Assembly (NCBI GenBank): GCA_030065855.1
Contig: JASJCT010000022.1
Coordinates: 114,501 to 178,500 of the forward strand
Length of the DNA: 64,000 nt
Source: Myxococcota bacterium
Lineage (GTDB): Bacteria; Myxococcota_A; Polyangia; JAAYKL01
Reading direction: 5' to 3'
Shown here: positions 52,803 to 60,693 of the stretch, piece after piece
Layout: every line of letters begins with the position of its first letter
How positions within the stretch are numbered: position 1 is the first letter of the stretch
The notes under the pieces: model-generated
What the model was told of the DNA's origin: nothing
Seen by the model: only the letters and a program-made list of their open reading frames with translations
Databases searched by the model: none
Translations under genes and position numbers: made by a program

Positions 52803-54062
52803 ATGTCGAGGAAGAACTCTCCCCCTTTCACAAAGGGGGCCGGGGGGATTTCGTCAGTTCTTTTGATGTTGCGAAGTGACAAAATCCCCCTCCCCCCCTT
52901 TTTCAAGGGGGAATTTGCAAAATTAAATCGACAAAACTCGTATGGCGTAGCACTAGCCGTTCTCCTGATTTTCTCTTGCGGCGTCCTTGCATGTCACCGC
53001 CGGCCTCCACTCGAAGTTCCAGAGCCCCAGCAAGACGATCAATCCACCCCACCGGACATGGTGTTGACCCCCCTTCACTTTCGAGCAGTGCCAGCTGAGG
53101 ATCATTTTGACATAGAAGCGTACGACGCTGCAGGATTGTTCGACCGCGCGCGCAAGTACCAACGCAGCAACGACTGCCAGCGGGCAACCTCGATATACCA
53201 TCGGCTCGTGGCTGAGTTTCCAACTTCGACCCTTGCCGCGCCGTCCCTTTACAATAGCGGGCTATGCAACACGGCGATGAAAGCATACCGCCTCGCAGCC
53301 GAGGATTACACCCGGATCGCCACTGCATATCCCGAGTCCGAGGATGCCACAGCTGCCCTGTTTCAAGCAGCTGAAGCGTATGAAAAACTAGAGGACTGGG
53401 ACGCGGCCTTGGCTGCGTTCGATCTCATCCTGACCGAACGCGCCGATGTATCGGACATTGAGCGGGTAGAGGCCCTGGCTCGAAAGGGATCTGCCCTGAT
53501 GGCGCTCGACAAGCAACGCCAGGCCAACACCACACTCAATACCGCGGTGCTGGTCTTTCGAACGGGCAAGGGGATCCCAGCAACCGCGTCCACCTATTAC
53601 TACGCCATGGCCAGCTTTAAGCTGGCTGAGATCATCCACGGGGAAATGCAGGCCGTGACCTTGCCCGGGGAGGAGGCCCTGATCAAGCCAGCCCTGGAGC
53701 AAAAGTGCCAGCTGCTGATCGACGCGCAAGCAGCGTATACAAAGACCATTCGCGTGGCCCACCCCCACTGGGCCGCAGCTGCGGCGTTTCGCATTGGAGA
53801 TCTCTACCTGAACCTGTGGGAGGATATGGTGGCCGCGCCCCCGCCGGCAGATCTGGAGCGAGAAGCGCGGGAGGTGTATGCCGAAGTGCTAAAAGACCGC
53901 ATCCGCGTTCTGCTGAAGAAGGCTATTTTTCAGTGGGAGCGCACCTTAAAAATGGCCAGACGGCTCAACCTGAGCAACCAGTGGGTCGAGCAGACCACCC
54001 AGTCGTTAAAAGAAATCCGCGAGCGGCTCGCTATTGATGTGACCAATACTGCCACCGAATGA
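52803..54062 (+). CDS. TPR lipoprotein with repeat-derived N-terminus
   Basis: A 419-residue protein. The body is a series of TPR-like hairpins (DAAGLFDRARKYQRSNDCQ, YNSGLCNTAMKAYRLAAEDY, FQAAEAYEKLEDWDAALAAF and more), a periplasmic protein-binding scaffold in such genes. A hydrophobic segment with lipobox-like GVLAC ends near residue 64. No ATG, GTG or TTG lies between that segment and the upstream 97-bp palindrome, so the only starts (52803, or 52863-52869) are inside the repeat, giving odd sequence such as NSPPFTKGAGG. Start uncertain. First of four genes in a row with another TPR lipoprotein. Confidence 0.7.
   Translation: MSRKNSPPFTKGAGGISSVLLMLRSDKIPLPPFFKGEFAKLNRQNSYGVALAVLLIFSCGVLACHRRPPLEVPEPQQDDQSTPPDMVLTPLHFRAVPAEDHFDIEAYDAAGLFDRARKYQRSNDCQRATSIYHRLVAEFPTSTLAAPSLYNSGLCNTAMKAYRLAAEDYTRIATAYPESEDATAALFQAAEAYEKLEDWDAALAAFDLILTERADVSDIERVEALARKGSALMALDKQRQANTTLNTAVLVFRTGKGIPATASTYYYAMASFKLAEIIHGEMQAVTLPGEEALIKPALEQKCQLLIDAQAAYTKTIRVAHPHWAAAAAFRIGDLYLNLWEDMVAAPPPADLEREAREVYAEVLKDRIRVLLKKAIFQWERTLKMARRLNLSNQWVEQTTQSLKEIRERLAIDVTNTATE
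52818..52914. repeat. 97-bp palindromic repeat, second copy
   Basis: Same layout as 48619-48715: CTCCCCCTTTCACAAAGGGGG with GGGGGATTTCGTC, and GACAAAATCCCCC with CCCCTTTTTCAAGGGGGAA. It overlaps the apparent 5' end of the TPR lipoprotein gene and supplies its reading-frame start. Confidence 0.8.
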
Positions 54063-54087
54063 TATAACGCAGGCAACGGAGGTTACC

Positions 54088-55254
54088 ATGTCTGTACTTT
54101 GCCGAGCGTGCTGTTATGTCCTGTTTTCACTTTTTTTAGCCAGCGGATGCACCCCATCGGCCACCCTGCCGCCTGTGCACGAGCCAATCGACAGCCCGGC
54201 CTGGCAGCAGTGCGCTGGAGAGCTCGCAAAACGGGAGTCGATCGGCATGATCGACGACCTCACCCTCGATGCCAAGACCCTCCTTTGCCAAGGTGTGACC
54301 CTGGCCGCTTCGGGCAAGGTAGACGAGGGGCTAGAAATGCTCACGGAATCGGGCGTGCGGGACAAGGAAGACCACCGACCCCACTATATGGCCGGCCGAA
54401 TTCTGGTCAGGGAAGGTCGCTACGAGGAGGCCATTTCGGCGTTCAAGCGCTCGGCCACCCGCTTTCCCTCGATCGAAGTGCCTGCAGAGCGCATGGGACG
54501 ACGGCTAATGGAGGAAAAAGGCACAGACGCTGCCATGCGCTTTCTGTCCATTGCCATGGAGCGGGGCCTGTGCCGCTACGGGTGCCAGGGGTTGATCGCC
54601 AAAATCCACCAAAAAACAGGTGATACTGCAGCGGCCGAAGCCATGTACCGCAAGATGATCGCAGCCGATCCAGGAGAGCCGTCCGGCTATGTGGGTCTGG
54701 CAGGGATAAAAAACGCCGGTGCTAAGTACAGGGAGGAAGCGACACTGCTGAGGCAGGCAAAGCGGGCCAAACACTTTGGGTCACTAAACCCGAACCAGCA
54801 GGCGGGCATCCTCTACAGCCTGGCGTTTGCCGAGTACAACGTCAACGAACACACGCACGCGGCCGGCAACATTGCCCAGGCAATTGCGCTCCAGGACGAC
54901 CGCGCGGACTGGTACGTGCTCGCAGGGTGGATCGACCTAAAGCGCACCCGCTACGAGACTGCCCTGGCGTGGTTTGAAAAAGCCCAGGCACGCAATGCGG
55001 GGTTGAGCGCCGCATACCAAGGGGCAGGGGATGCGCGGATAGCCCTAAACCAGCTCGGCCAGGCAGAGAGCGCATACCAAATGGCGCGGGATAGGGATCC
55101 CACGAGCGGGGTCATCGCACTAAAGCTCGCCCACGTGGCCGCACTTCAAGGCGACAAGGAAAAAGCAAAAAATTTCATCACCGATGCAACCCGCCTCGAT
55201 GCAGCCGGCCTACCAGCCGATCTCATGGACAAAGTAACCAGCCTCCTCGAGTAA
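54088..55254 (+). CDS. TPR lipoprotein
   Basis: A 388-residue protein with signal peptide ending at LASGC. About eight TPR units follow (for example YMAGRILVREGRYEEAISAF, AIAKIHQKTGDTAAAEAMYRK, AYQGAGDARIALNQLGQAES and KLAHVAALQGDKEKAKNF). It is likely a periplasmic or outer-membrane scaffold. It starts 25 bp after the preceding TPR lipoprotein gene with a GGAGG ribosome site, so the two form an operon. Its partner is unknown. Confidence 0.8.
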   Translation: MSVLCRACCYVLFSLFLASGCTPSATLPPVHEPIDSPAWQQCAGELAKRESIGMIDDLTLDAKTLLCQGVTLAASGKVDEGLEMLTESGVRDKEDHRPHYMAGRILVREGRYEEAISAFKRSATRFPSIEVPAERMGRRLMEEKGTDAAMRFLSIAMERGLCRYGCQGLIAKIHQKTGDTAAAEAMYRKMIAADPGEPSGYVGLAGIKNAGAKYREEATLLRQAKRAKHFGSLNPNQQAGILYSLAFAEYNVNEHTHAAGNIAQAIALQDDRADWYVLAGWIDLKRTRYETALAWFEKAQARNAGLSAAYQGAGDARIALNQLGQAESAYQMARDRDPTSGVIALKLAHVAALQGDKEKAKNFITDATRLDAAGLPADLMDKVTSLLE

Positions 55255-55351
55255 GCCGGGGCATGCGAACTACCCCGGCTTTGGCCCCGACCCCGGCCAA
55301 TACATTCATCTAATTATTGCTGAGTCGTATAAATCCCATACAATTTTATTT

Positions 55352-55987
55352 ATGGCGGATCGAACTGATGCGGGATTCATCTGTGGCTGTTGTGGTCGGG
55401 ATCGGCCGCTATCGCTGCTCTCGAACGCAGGCCTTCGCCACACCAGCGGCCAGATAGACCCGGTTTGTGCCCAATGTGAGAATTTTCTCACAACCGGGTT
55501 GCCGTGCCTGGTGGAAAAAATCGCGGCCCAGAAAAAAGAATTTTTAAAAAAAAATCCATCCCCAGGGGTCCAGCGCCCTGCTGCCAAACCAGCAACCCGC
55601 AGGGGTATTACATCGATCCCTTCCCCCATCGCAACGCAGAGACCGGGCAAGGCCAAAGCCAAAAAGAAACAGCGGCTCGCTTCGGCCACCGAGTGCGAGG
55701 TGTTTTTTAATCGCTCCCTGGTTTTGACGCGCTACGTCGAGGGGTTCATTAAGGGGCTGGAGGCAGCTGGCCTCGAGCGTTCAGCCCTGTCTCAAGAGGC
55801 TCTGGCAGCGGTCAATTTCCTACTCCGCATCTGCCAAGAGCTCGCTACCGAGCGGCTGCGGGTAAATTCAGGTACCCTGGCTCGAAGCGAGGTGCGGCGA
55901 TTGTCCCGCCACATCGGAGAGACAACCCTCATGGTGGACGAATACATCGCCGCCATTACCGAGTCTTGTGCTAAAACTGGGACTTGA
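55352..55987 (+). CDS. Zinc-ribbon protein of unknown function
   Basis: A 211-residue soluble protein. The N-terminus has FICGCCGRDRPLSLL and, 23 residues later, VCAQCENFL, a probable four-Cys zinc ribbon. A basic, Pro/Ala-rich linker (residues about 62-108, with KAKAKKKQR) follows, then a helical C-terminal domain (FFNRSLVLTRYVEGFIKGLE, SQEALAAVNFLLRICQELA, SEVRRLSRHIGETTLMVDEY). The pattern could suit a nucleic-acid or protein-binding adaptor. The gene is 97 bp after the TPR lipoprotein and 31 bp before the TonB-like gene. Confidence 0.65.
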   Translation: MADRTDAGFICGCCGRDRPLSLLSNAGLRHTSGQIDPVCAQCENFLTTGLPCLVEKIAAQKKEFLKKNPSPGVQRPAAKPATRRGITSIPSPIATQRPGKAKAKKKQRLASATECEVFFNRSLVLTRYVEGFIKGLEAAGLERSALSQEALAAVNFLLRICQELATERLRVNSGTLARSEVRRLSRHIGETTLMVDEYIAAITESCAKTGT

Positions 55988-56018
55988 GCAGGTGGGTTTG
56001 TCCTAGTAGACCCTACAT

Positions 56019-57476
56019 ATGCACGAAACAGTGCGGACATCCAATGGGGGTAATGCAGCGGGTAGCGCCAAACAACGCATCGAGCGCCCGTGGCGGCGCA
56101 TGGCAGTTGCCGTTCCAATTTCCGTGATCTTGCACCTTGTGGTGGCTATGCTCCTTAGGCCTAGGTACCGAGACGTTGCGGATTATGCCGTTGACTTCAA
56201 TGTGGCAGAAATTGCACCGGGCACCCCCAAGCAGCCGCCCAAATCCGAGTCCAAAAAAGCCCGACAGGAGGAAATCCCATCGCCGCCACCTGAGAACGAG
56301 CCTCCAGAGGAGCGGGTTCGAGATATTGGATCATCCCCATCAAAAAAAAACACGCTGACTGAACGCACGCCTCAACAAGGCGCTGGGGGGCCGATGGGGG
56401 ATGGCGGTCCGTCTGATGGGGGCACTGCGATTGGGATGGACGAGGGCGCGTCACGGGACGGGGGCGCTGGCGGTATCTGCATGCCCGACCTGTTTCCGTT
56501 TTTAGCGCCAGATCCGTCGTGGCTGCTATGGGTATCGGTAGGGTCATTTCGAGAGACGTCGCTACAGCGATCCATTGCAGCAACCCTCTCCCACTACACC
56601 CAGGGACAGATCCTTCGCACTGCCACTGGTTTTGATCCCGAACAGGACATCATGGGGCTCCTCGTTGCGGCAAAAAGTGTTTTTAATGAGGCCTCTTACA
56701 GAATCGTCATGGGGTATGATGCTGGGCAAGCAGCCCTTCGCGAGCACCTGACCAGGGCGCTCGCACCCAATCCGGCATTCCAATGGACGCGGACAAAACA
56801 GGGGTGGGAAGGGGGCACTCAGGCTGGGCCAATCGTTCACCTGGTGGGTGCTGGGGAAGTTCTCGTGGTCGATGGCCCAATGGGCATGGTATCTCCTGGC
56901 ACAGGGACTGCTGCGACGGTTGAAGGTGGTGGGGGAGCCCCCGTCGCGCCCGAAACCGCCGTGCCACCAGGTGCGTTTCCACTCTGGCCCCTGCAGCCGA
57001 CCTGTCTCTCCCGTTTGAAAAAGCCGGTGCCAGGGTCGTCCCAGCTCGTTCGCGCGGCCAGGTCTTTTTTGGCCCCAGATGCAAAAGGTCATTGGCCGGT
57101 TGCCCTTCTCGCCACGAGTGATCCGCGGGCCATCGGCCTTCGCAAGGGCTCAAAAAGCGCTCCTGGGTTTGAGATCGCGTTCATCCGCGCGTATTTTAGC
57201 GACCCGATCCGCCTGGAAGGGGACGTGCGGTTCTCAGGTGACCCCGCAACGGTTGCTGCCCTTGCCAGCACATGGCAGCGCATTGCGGCGCGCACGGCAA
57301 AAGACCCGCTATTTGCCCTGGCCGGGTTGCATCGCTTGTTCGACGCCTTGCACATTGTGCCCCAGGGGACGACGATTCGGTTTACATTGACCCTTACAGA
57401 GGGACAAGTCCGAGCAGGGCTTCTGTTTTTGCAACTGCAGGGGGAGATATTGGAACGCCATCTAAAGCATCAATAG
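56019..57476 (+). CDS. TonB-like Pro-rich membrane protein with unknown C-terminal domain
   Basis: A 485-residue protein whose N-terminus resembles TonB/energy-transducer proteins: a basic start, one membrane helix with His (PISVILHLVVAMLL, about 30-45), then a Pro/Glu/Lys-rich periplasmic spacer (PPKSESKKARQEEIPSPPP, about 65-115) and a Gly-rich stretch. The TonB C-terminal domain is absent. Instead, about 330 residues follow with an alpha/beta domain (LLWVSVGSFRETSLQ, YRIVMGYDAGQAALREHL, RAYFSDPIRLEGDVRF...) that I do not recognise. It ends the 52.2-57.5 kb run and may span the envelope to link cytoplasmic-membrane energy to the TPR lipoproteins. Confidence 0.7.
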   Translation: MHETVRTSNGGNAAGSAKQRIERPWRRMAVAVPISVILHLVVAMLLRPRYRDVADYAVDFNVAEIAPGTPKQPPKSESKKARQEEIPSPPPENEPPEERVRDIGSSPSKKNTLTERTPQQGAGGPMGDGGPSDGGTAIGMDEGASRDGGAGGICMPDLFPFLAPDPSWLLWVSVGSFRETSLQRSIAATLSHYTQGQILRTATGFDPEQDIMGLLVAAKSVFNEASYRIVMGYDAGQAALREHLTRALAPNPAFQWTRTKQGWEGGTQAGPIVHLVGAGEVLVVDGPMGMVSPGTGTAATVEGGGGAPVAPETAVPPGAFPLWPLQPTCLSRLKKPVPGSSQLVRAARSFLAPDAKGHWPVALLATSDPRAIGLRKGSKSAPGFEIAFIRAYFSDPIRLEGDVRFSGDPATVAALASTWQRIAARTAKDPLFALAGLHRLFDALHIVPQGTTIRFTLTLTEGQVRAGLLFLQLQGEILERHLKHQ

Positions 57477-57630
57477 GATCAAAGTTTTACACAAAAATAA
57501 TTTTTTTTAAGATGGGCCGCTGCCAAAAAAAACCTCGCCAACATCTGGACACGAGGACAAAAGACAGGCTATCAATCATCGATTCCTGCTGTAGCGGCAA
57601 AGCCGTCGGCACCTGTCGACCTGCTGCCAT

Positions 57631-57714
57631 GCCGGGGTGGCGGAATAGGCAGACGCAAGGGACTTAAAATCCCTCGGGCGAAAGCCCGTACGGGTTCGAT
57701 TCCCGTCCCCGGCA
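57631..57714 (+). tRNA. tRNA-Leu (anticodon TAA)
   Basis: An 84-nt cloverleaf with a long variable arm: acceptor GCCGGGG/CCCCGGC, AGGGA/TCCCT anticodon stem with loop CTTAAAA (anticodon TAA), variable arm GGGCGAAAGCCC, T arm GGTTCGATTCC. Discriminator A; CCA not encoded. The 7-bp acceptor stem is perfect. Confidence 0.96.
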
Positions 57715-57897
57715 CAACATGCAATGTGGGGCTCATGGGGCTGTTTCCCCTCTTTACGGGATAGCTTGACGCAGCGTTTTTTCCAATTTATTAAGAGGGC
57801 GAAACTGCTGTGACGCGTGCTATCTGATGGCGAAGATCGAGGGCGCACATGTGGAGGAATTGGCCTCTGAATGAGTATTTGAGTGGAGAGTACAACG

Positions 57898-58446
57898 ATG
57901 AATGCTGATGACCTGTTTACGGCCCCCCAGGTGGCTAAGATCTGTTCCACAGATCTTAAGACCATCCACAATTGGGTGAACCGAGGCGAAATCAAGTCCT
58001 TTAGGACACCCGGCCGCCATCTCCGTTTTCGGCGGCAGGATATTCTCGAATTCCTGAATAAATTTGGATATCCTGTACCTGACGGGTTTTCCCCAGCGAG
58101 ACAGCGGGTGGTGATGCTCGACAAGGACGAAGCGAGCATGAAGCCCATCAAGCGCGTATTATCACGCGACTTTGATGTAGACGCCTACACGGACCAGGTG
58201 GACGCGCTGCTCGCCATCGGCAAAGACCGTCCCCATTTGGTATTGGTTAGTGCTGCGGCCGGCGATGAAGACGAGCTAACCCACTTGGTGGCCCGCCTGG
58301 CGACCAAAAAGGAGACCTGTCCGGTGGCAGTGTACACCGAAGACAGTTCGGGCAGAGACATGGCCGTCAAAGCAGGTGCCAGCGACATCATTCCCACCTT
58401 GGACGGAAAGGAAATCCGCAAGCGGATATTTTCCCTTCTTAAATAA
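57898..58446 (+). CDS. BldC/MerR-type HTH with degenerate receiver domain
   Basis: A 182-residue protein. Start at 57898 has GGAGAG about 10 nt upstream; the GTG at 57883 is part of that site. Residues 5-55 are an excisionase/BldC-type winged HTH (LFTAPQVAKICSTDLKTIHNWVNRGEIKSFRTPGRHLRFRRQDI; typical W-x-x-x-G and G-R-H-x-R). The C-terminal part has a CheY-like fold (VVMLDKDEASMK, LVLVSAAAGDEDE, CPVAVYTEDSSGR, AGASDIIPT) but the phospho-acceptor Asp position reads Ser (LVLVS) and the Lys partner is replaced, so phosphorylation is unlikely. It probably binds DNA constitutively or through a ligand or partner. It converges on the patatin-like gene with a 13-bp gap. Confidence 0.85.
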   Translation: MNADDLFTAPQVAKICSTDLKTIHNWVNRGEIKSFRTPGRHLRFRRQDILEFLNKFGYPVPDGFSPARQRVVMLDKDEASMKPIKRVLSRDFDVDAYTDQVDALLAIGKDRPHLVLVSAAAGDEDELTHLVARLATKKETCPVAVYTEDSSGRDMAVKAGASDIIPTLDGKEIRKRIFSLLK

Positions 58447-58459
58447 TGAGCAATCCCAG

Positions 58460-60010
58460 CTATTGGGGGGTCGATCGCAGGGCCAGCCCATGGCGCTCGA
58501 AATCCGCTGCCAACCAGGCGTAATCCCTTTGAATGCGGTCACTGGCGGATTCAAACGCCATCTCCTCAACACGGGTGCGGTCGCCAAACCGCATCATCGT
58601 TACCGACATTTCCTCCAGATCCTGTCGTGTGGGTGAAAACACACACACAGCCACATGGGGATAGGTCTCCTGAGCCCGGCCGATGACCTCAGATAATCGG
58701 GTGCGTATGAGCGCCTTGACGGATTGAACCGAATTGAAAAAACCACCGCGCTGGCTGACGTATCCGGGTGTTTCAACCCGCATGGGGGTCAAGGGGTCGA
58801 TGCAAATAATGAGGCTCGCTCCCCGTGCAATGGCAATATCTAAATTTACAGTCCGGGTAAAAATGCCGTCGATGTAATATCGGTCCTTGATCTTTTCCGG
58901 CGGATAATAGGGCGTCATTGCAGCAGAAGCCCGGAGTGCGTGGGAGATTGGGATATCCCGAAAGCCCTCGTCGCCAAACGTTACATGGGCGCCGGAATCC
59001 TGGTCTGTGGTGCCGATGAAGAGTTCTTTGCTCAGTTGACCAAAGTCGTTTGTCATGCCCGGCTTGCTGAGCTCTTTTTCGAGATGCCACTTCATGCGAT
59101 CGCCTGAAAACAGGGCACTAGGGGTGATCTTCATGGCCGTGTCGACCGGATTTTTGAGCCAATTTCCGCGTAATAGGTCCCCGGTAGATTTGATGATTCT
59201 CGAGGCAATCTCCCCCACATTCGGGTCGAACAGCATACTCCTCGTAAAAGGGGCGACGCGGCTCGGTTTGCCGTTCATCGCGTCAGTGAGCTCATCAGGC
59301 CGAACCCCGTTGGCGAGAAATGCGCCGATGATCCCGCCGGCAGAAATCCCGGAAAAAATATCGAAATCCACAACCGACCCCCCCATCAGATGGGCATCGA
59401 TGGCCCGCAGGGCTCCCATTTCGTAGATCATGCCTTCGATACCCCCGCCAGCCAGGCACAGGGCTACTTTGCCTGGTTTGGGGGGTTGAACGATTTTGGC
59501 CACGGCAGTTAGGGCTGTTTCGAGGGACGGGGGATCGACAATCACACCGCCGAGCTGAAAGGCGCCAACGGCAAATGCATGATGTGCTGTCGTGTCTGCG
59601 TCCGGCAATATCACCAGTATGGCGCCCCGATTCAGGGCGCGGTTAGGATCCGTGTAGGCCAGAAGCTTCGGAATTGTCTGTCCGGCCATGGTTTCGGCAA
59701 ATGCGCTGGATTGCGGGGATGATGCCCTGTTATCGATAAGCAGGGCATGTACCGGTGACTGGCTGACCGCCCGGACGGCTGCGCTCGGTTCGTCATAGAC
59801 ATCGATTGCCAGGCGCGGCAACAAGGAGGCCAACGGCCCGCTGGTATCGGGGGATGTTTGTCCCTGGTTTATTTTGGCGGTCAGGGCTGCTACTTCCTGA
59901 CGACGCGCTGCCACAACCGAGGGCGAAACAACGACGATGACCCGCATCTCAGCGATGGGTTCTATTCTCTCTGCTCTTTCTTGCCGAGGGTCGATTTTTG
60001 GTGTGCGCAT
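58460..60010 (-). CDS. Patatin-like phospholipase
   Basis: A 516-residue serine lipase of the patatin/RssA type. The C-terminal catalytic half has oxyanion loop LAGGGIEGM (about 190), nucleophile elbow FSGISAGG with Ser223, and the dyad Asp381 in YIDGIF, with the usual DG-x motif. The N-terminal 170 residues, starting RVIVVVSPSVVAARR and containing NRGAILVILPDADTT, resemble a receiver-like or Rossmann-like regulatory region without clear phosphorylation residues. No signal peptide is seen, so it is likely cytoplasmic. The start used is ATG 60010; 59947 is an alternative. The AT-rich 138-bp gap to the PC4-like gene serves both. Confidence 0.85.
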   Translation of the reverse strand: MRTPKIDPRQERAERIEPIAEMRVIVVVSPSVVAARRQEVAALTAKINQGQTSPDTSGPLASLLPRLAIDVYDEPSAAVRAVSQSPVHALLIDNRASSPQSSAFAETMAGQTIPKLLAYTDPNRALNRGAILVILPDADTTAHHAFAVGAFQLGGVIVDPPSLETALTAVAKIVQPPKPGKVALCLAGGGIEGMIYEMGALRAIDAHLMGGSVVDFDIFSGISAGGIIGAFLANGVRPDELTDAMNGKPSRVAPFTRSMLFDPNVGEIASRIIKSTGDLLRGNWLKNPVDTAMKITPSALFSGDRMKWHLEKELSKPGMTNDFGQLSKELFIGTTDQDSGAHVTFGDEGFRDIPISHALRASAAMTPYYPPEKIKDRYYIDGIFTRTVNLDIAIARGASLIICIDPLTPMRVETPGYVSQRGGFFNSVQSVKALIRTRLSEVIGRAQETYPHVAVCVFSPTRQDLEEMSVTMMRFGDRTRVEEMAFESASDRIQRDYAWLAADFERHGLALRSTPQ

Positions 60011-60148
60011 CGGACCTGACTTTGTTTTATGTTTTTGTTTTACAAAATTGTATTTTCGTTTTTATTTTTGTATACGTATTTTTTATAAGTATAAAGTTAC
60101 ACTTAACGAACTTCATAAAAGTTTGTAGCGAATGTTGTGGAGGAAATC

Positions 60149-60388
60149 ATGGCCGAAGACAAAGTTGTTGCCACTTTCAAGCGAAATCCCACGGAAGAAG
60201 TCAGAGCGGGCATCAAGGAATTCAAGGGCCGACGGTACATCGATCTGCGAATTTACTATATGGATGATAAGGGAGAGTGGAAGCCCACCCGCAAGGGCAT
60301 TTCACTTGCTACAGATTTCATGCCCGAGTTGAGACAGGCGGTCGATGCCATCGAACAAGAGCTGCAGGCGAGCGAACAAGAGGCGTAA
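60149..60388 (+). CDS. PC4/YdbC-like transcriptional coactivator homologue
   Basis: A 79-residue protein started at MAEDKVVATF (60149), behind GGAGGAAATC. The family pattern is clear: FKGRRYIDLRIYYMDDKGEW, PTRKGISLATDFMPEL and a final AVDAIEQEL helix. Bacterial PC4-like proteins bind single-stranded DNA or RNA as dimers with a curved beta sheet. Its function here is unknown; it stands alone between a divergent lipase gene and the pur genes. Confidence 0.9.
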   Translation: MAEDKVVATFKRNPTEEVRAGIKEFKGRRYIDLRIYYMDDKGEWKPTRKGISLATDFMPELRQAVDAIEQELQASEQEA

Positions 60389-60693
60389 TCGTCACCGCGC
60401 CCCTTCGCCTTATTGCTGCTGCTGACTGTCAATCGATAGCAAGGCCAGTGCCATGTCCTATGTATGTTGTCGGGTGAAGGCAGCTCCTCCCTCTTTGAAG
60501 AATGGGGATAGGGGGATTTTCAAACCGATGAAGCGTGCACTATTACAGTGACATAGAACTCAACTCACCTGTCGAAGCCGCGCTCACTCAAGGGATCTGG
60601 TGTGGTGTCCGAATAGCGGGTTTCCCGACCGGCATCCCTGTGGTATTTCCACTCTCGAAATAAGGCGATTTCTCAATATCGAGGAGGTAATAA
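60389..60693. other. Intergenic region ahead of purL with half palindrome
   Basis: 305 bp. A half copy of the CCCCCTTTG repeat family lies at 60485-60522 (CTCCCTCTTTGAAGAATGGGG, then GGGGGATTTTCA). No purine riboswitch or clear PurR site is visible. The AGGAGG site of purL is at the end. Confidence 0.55.
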
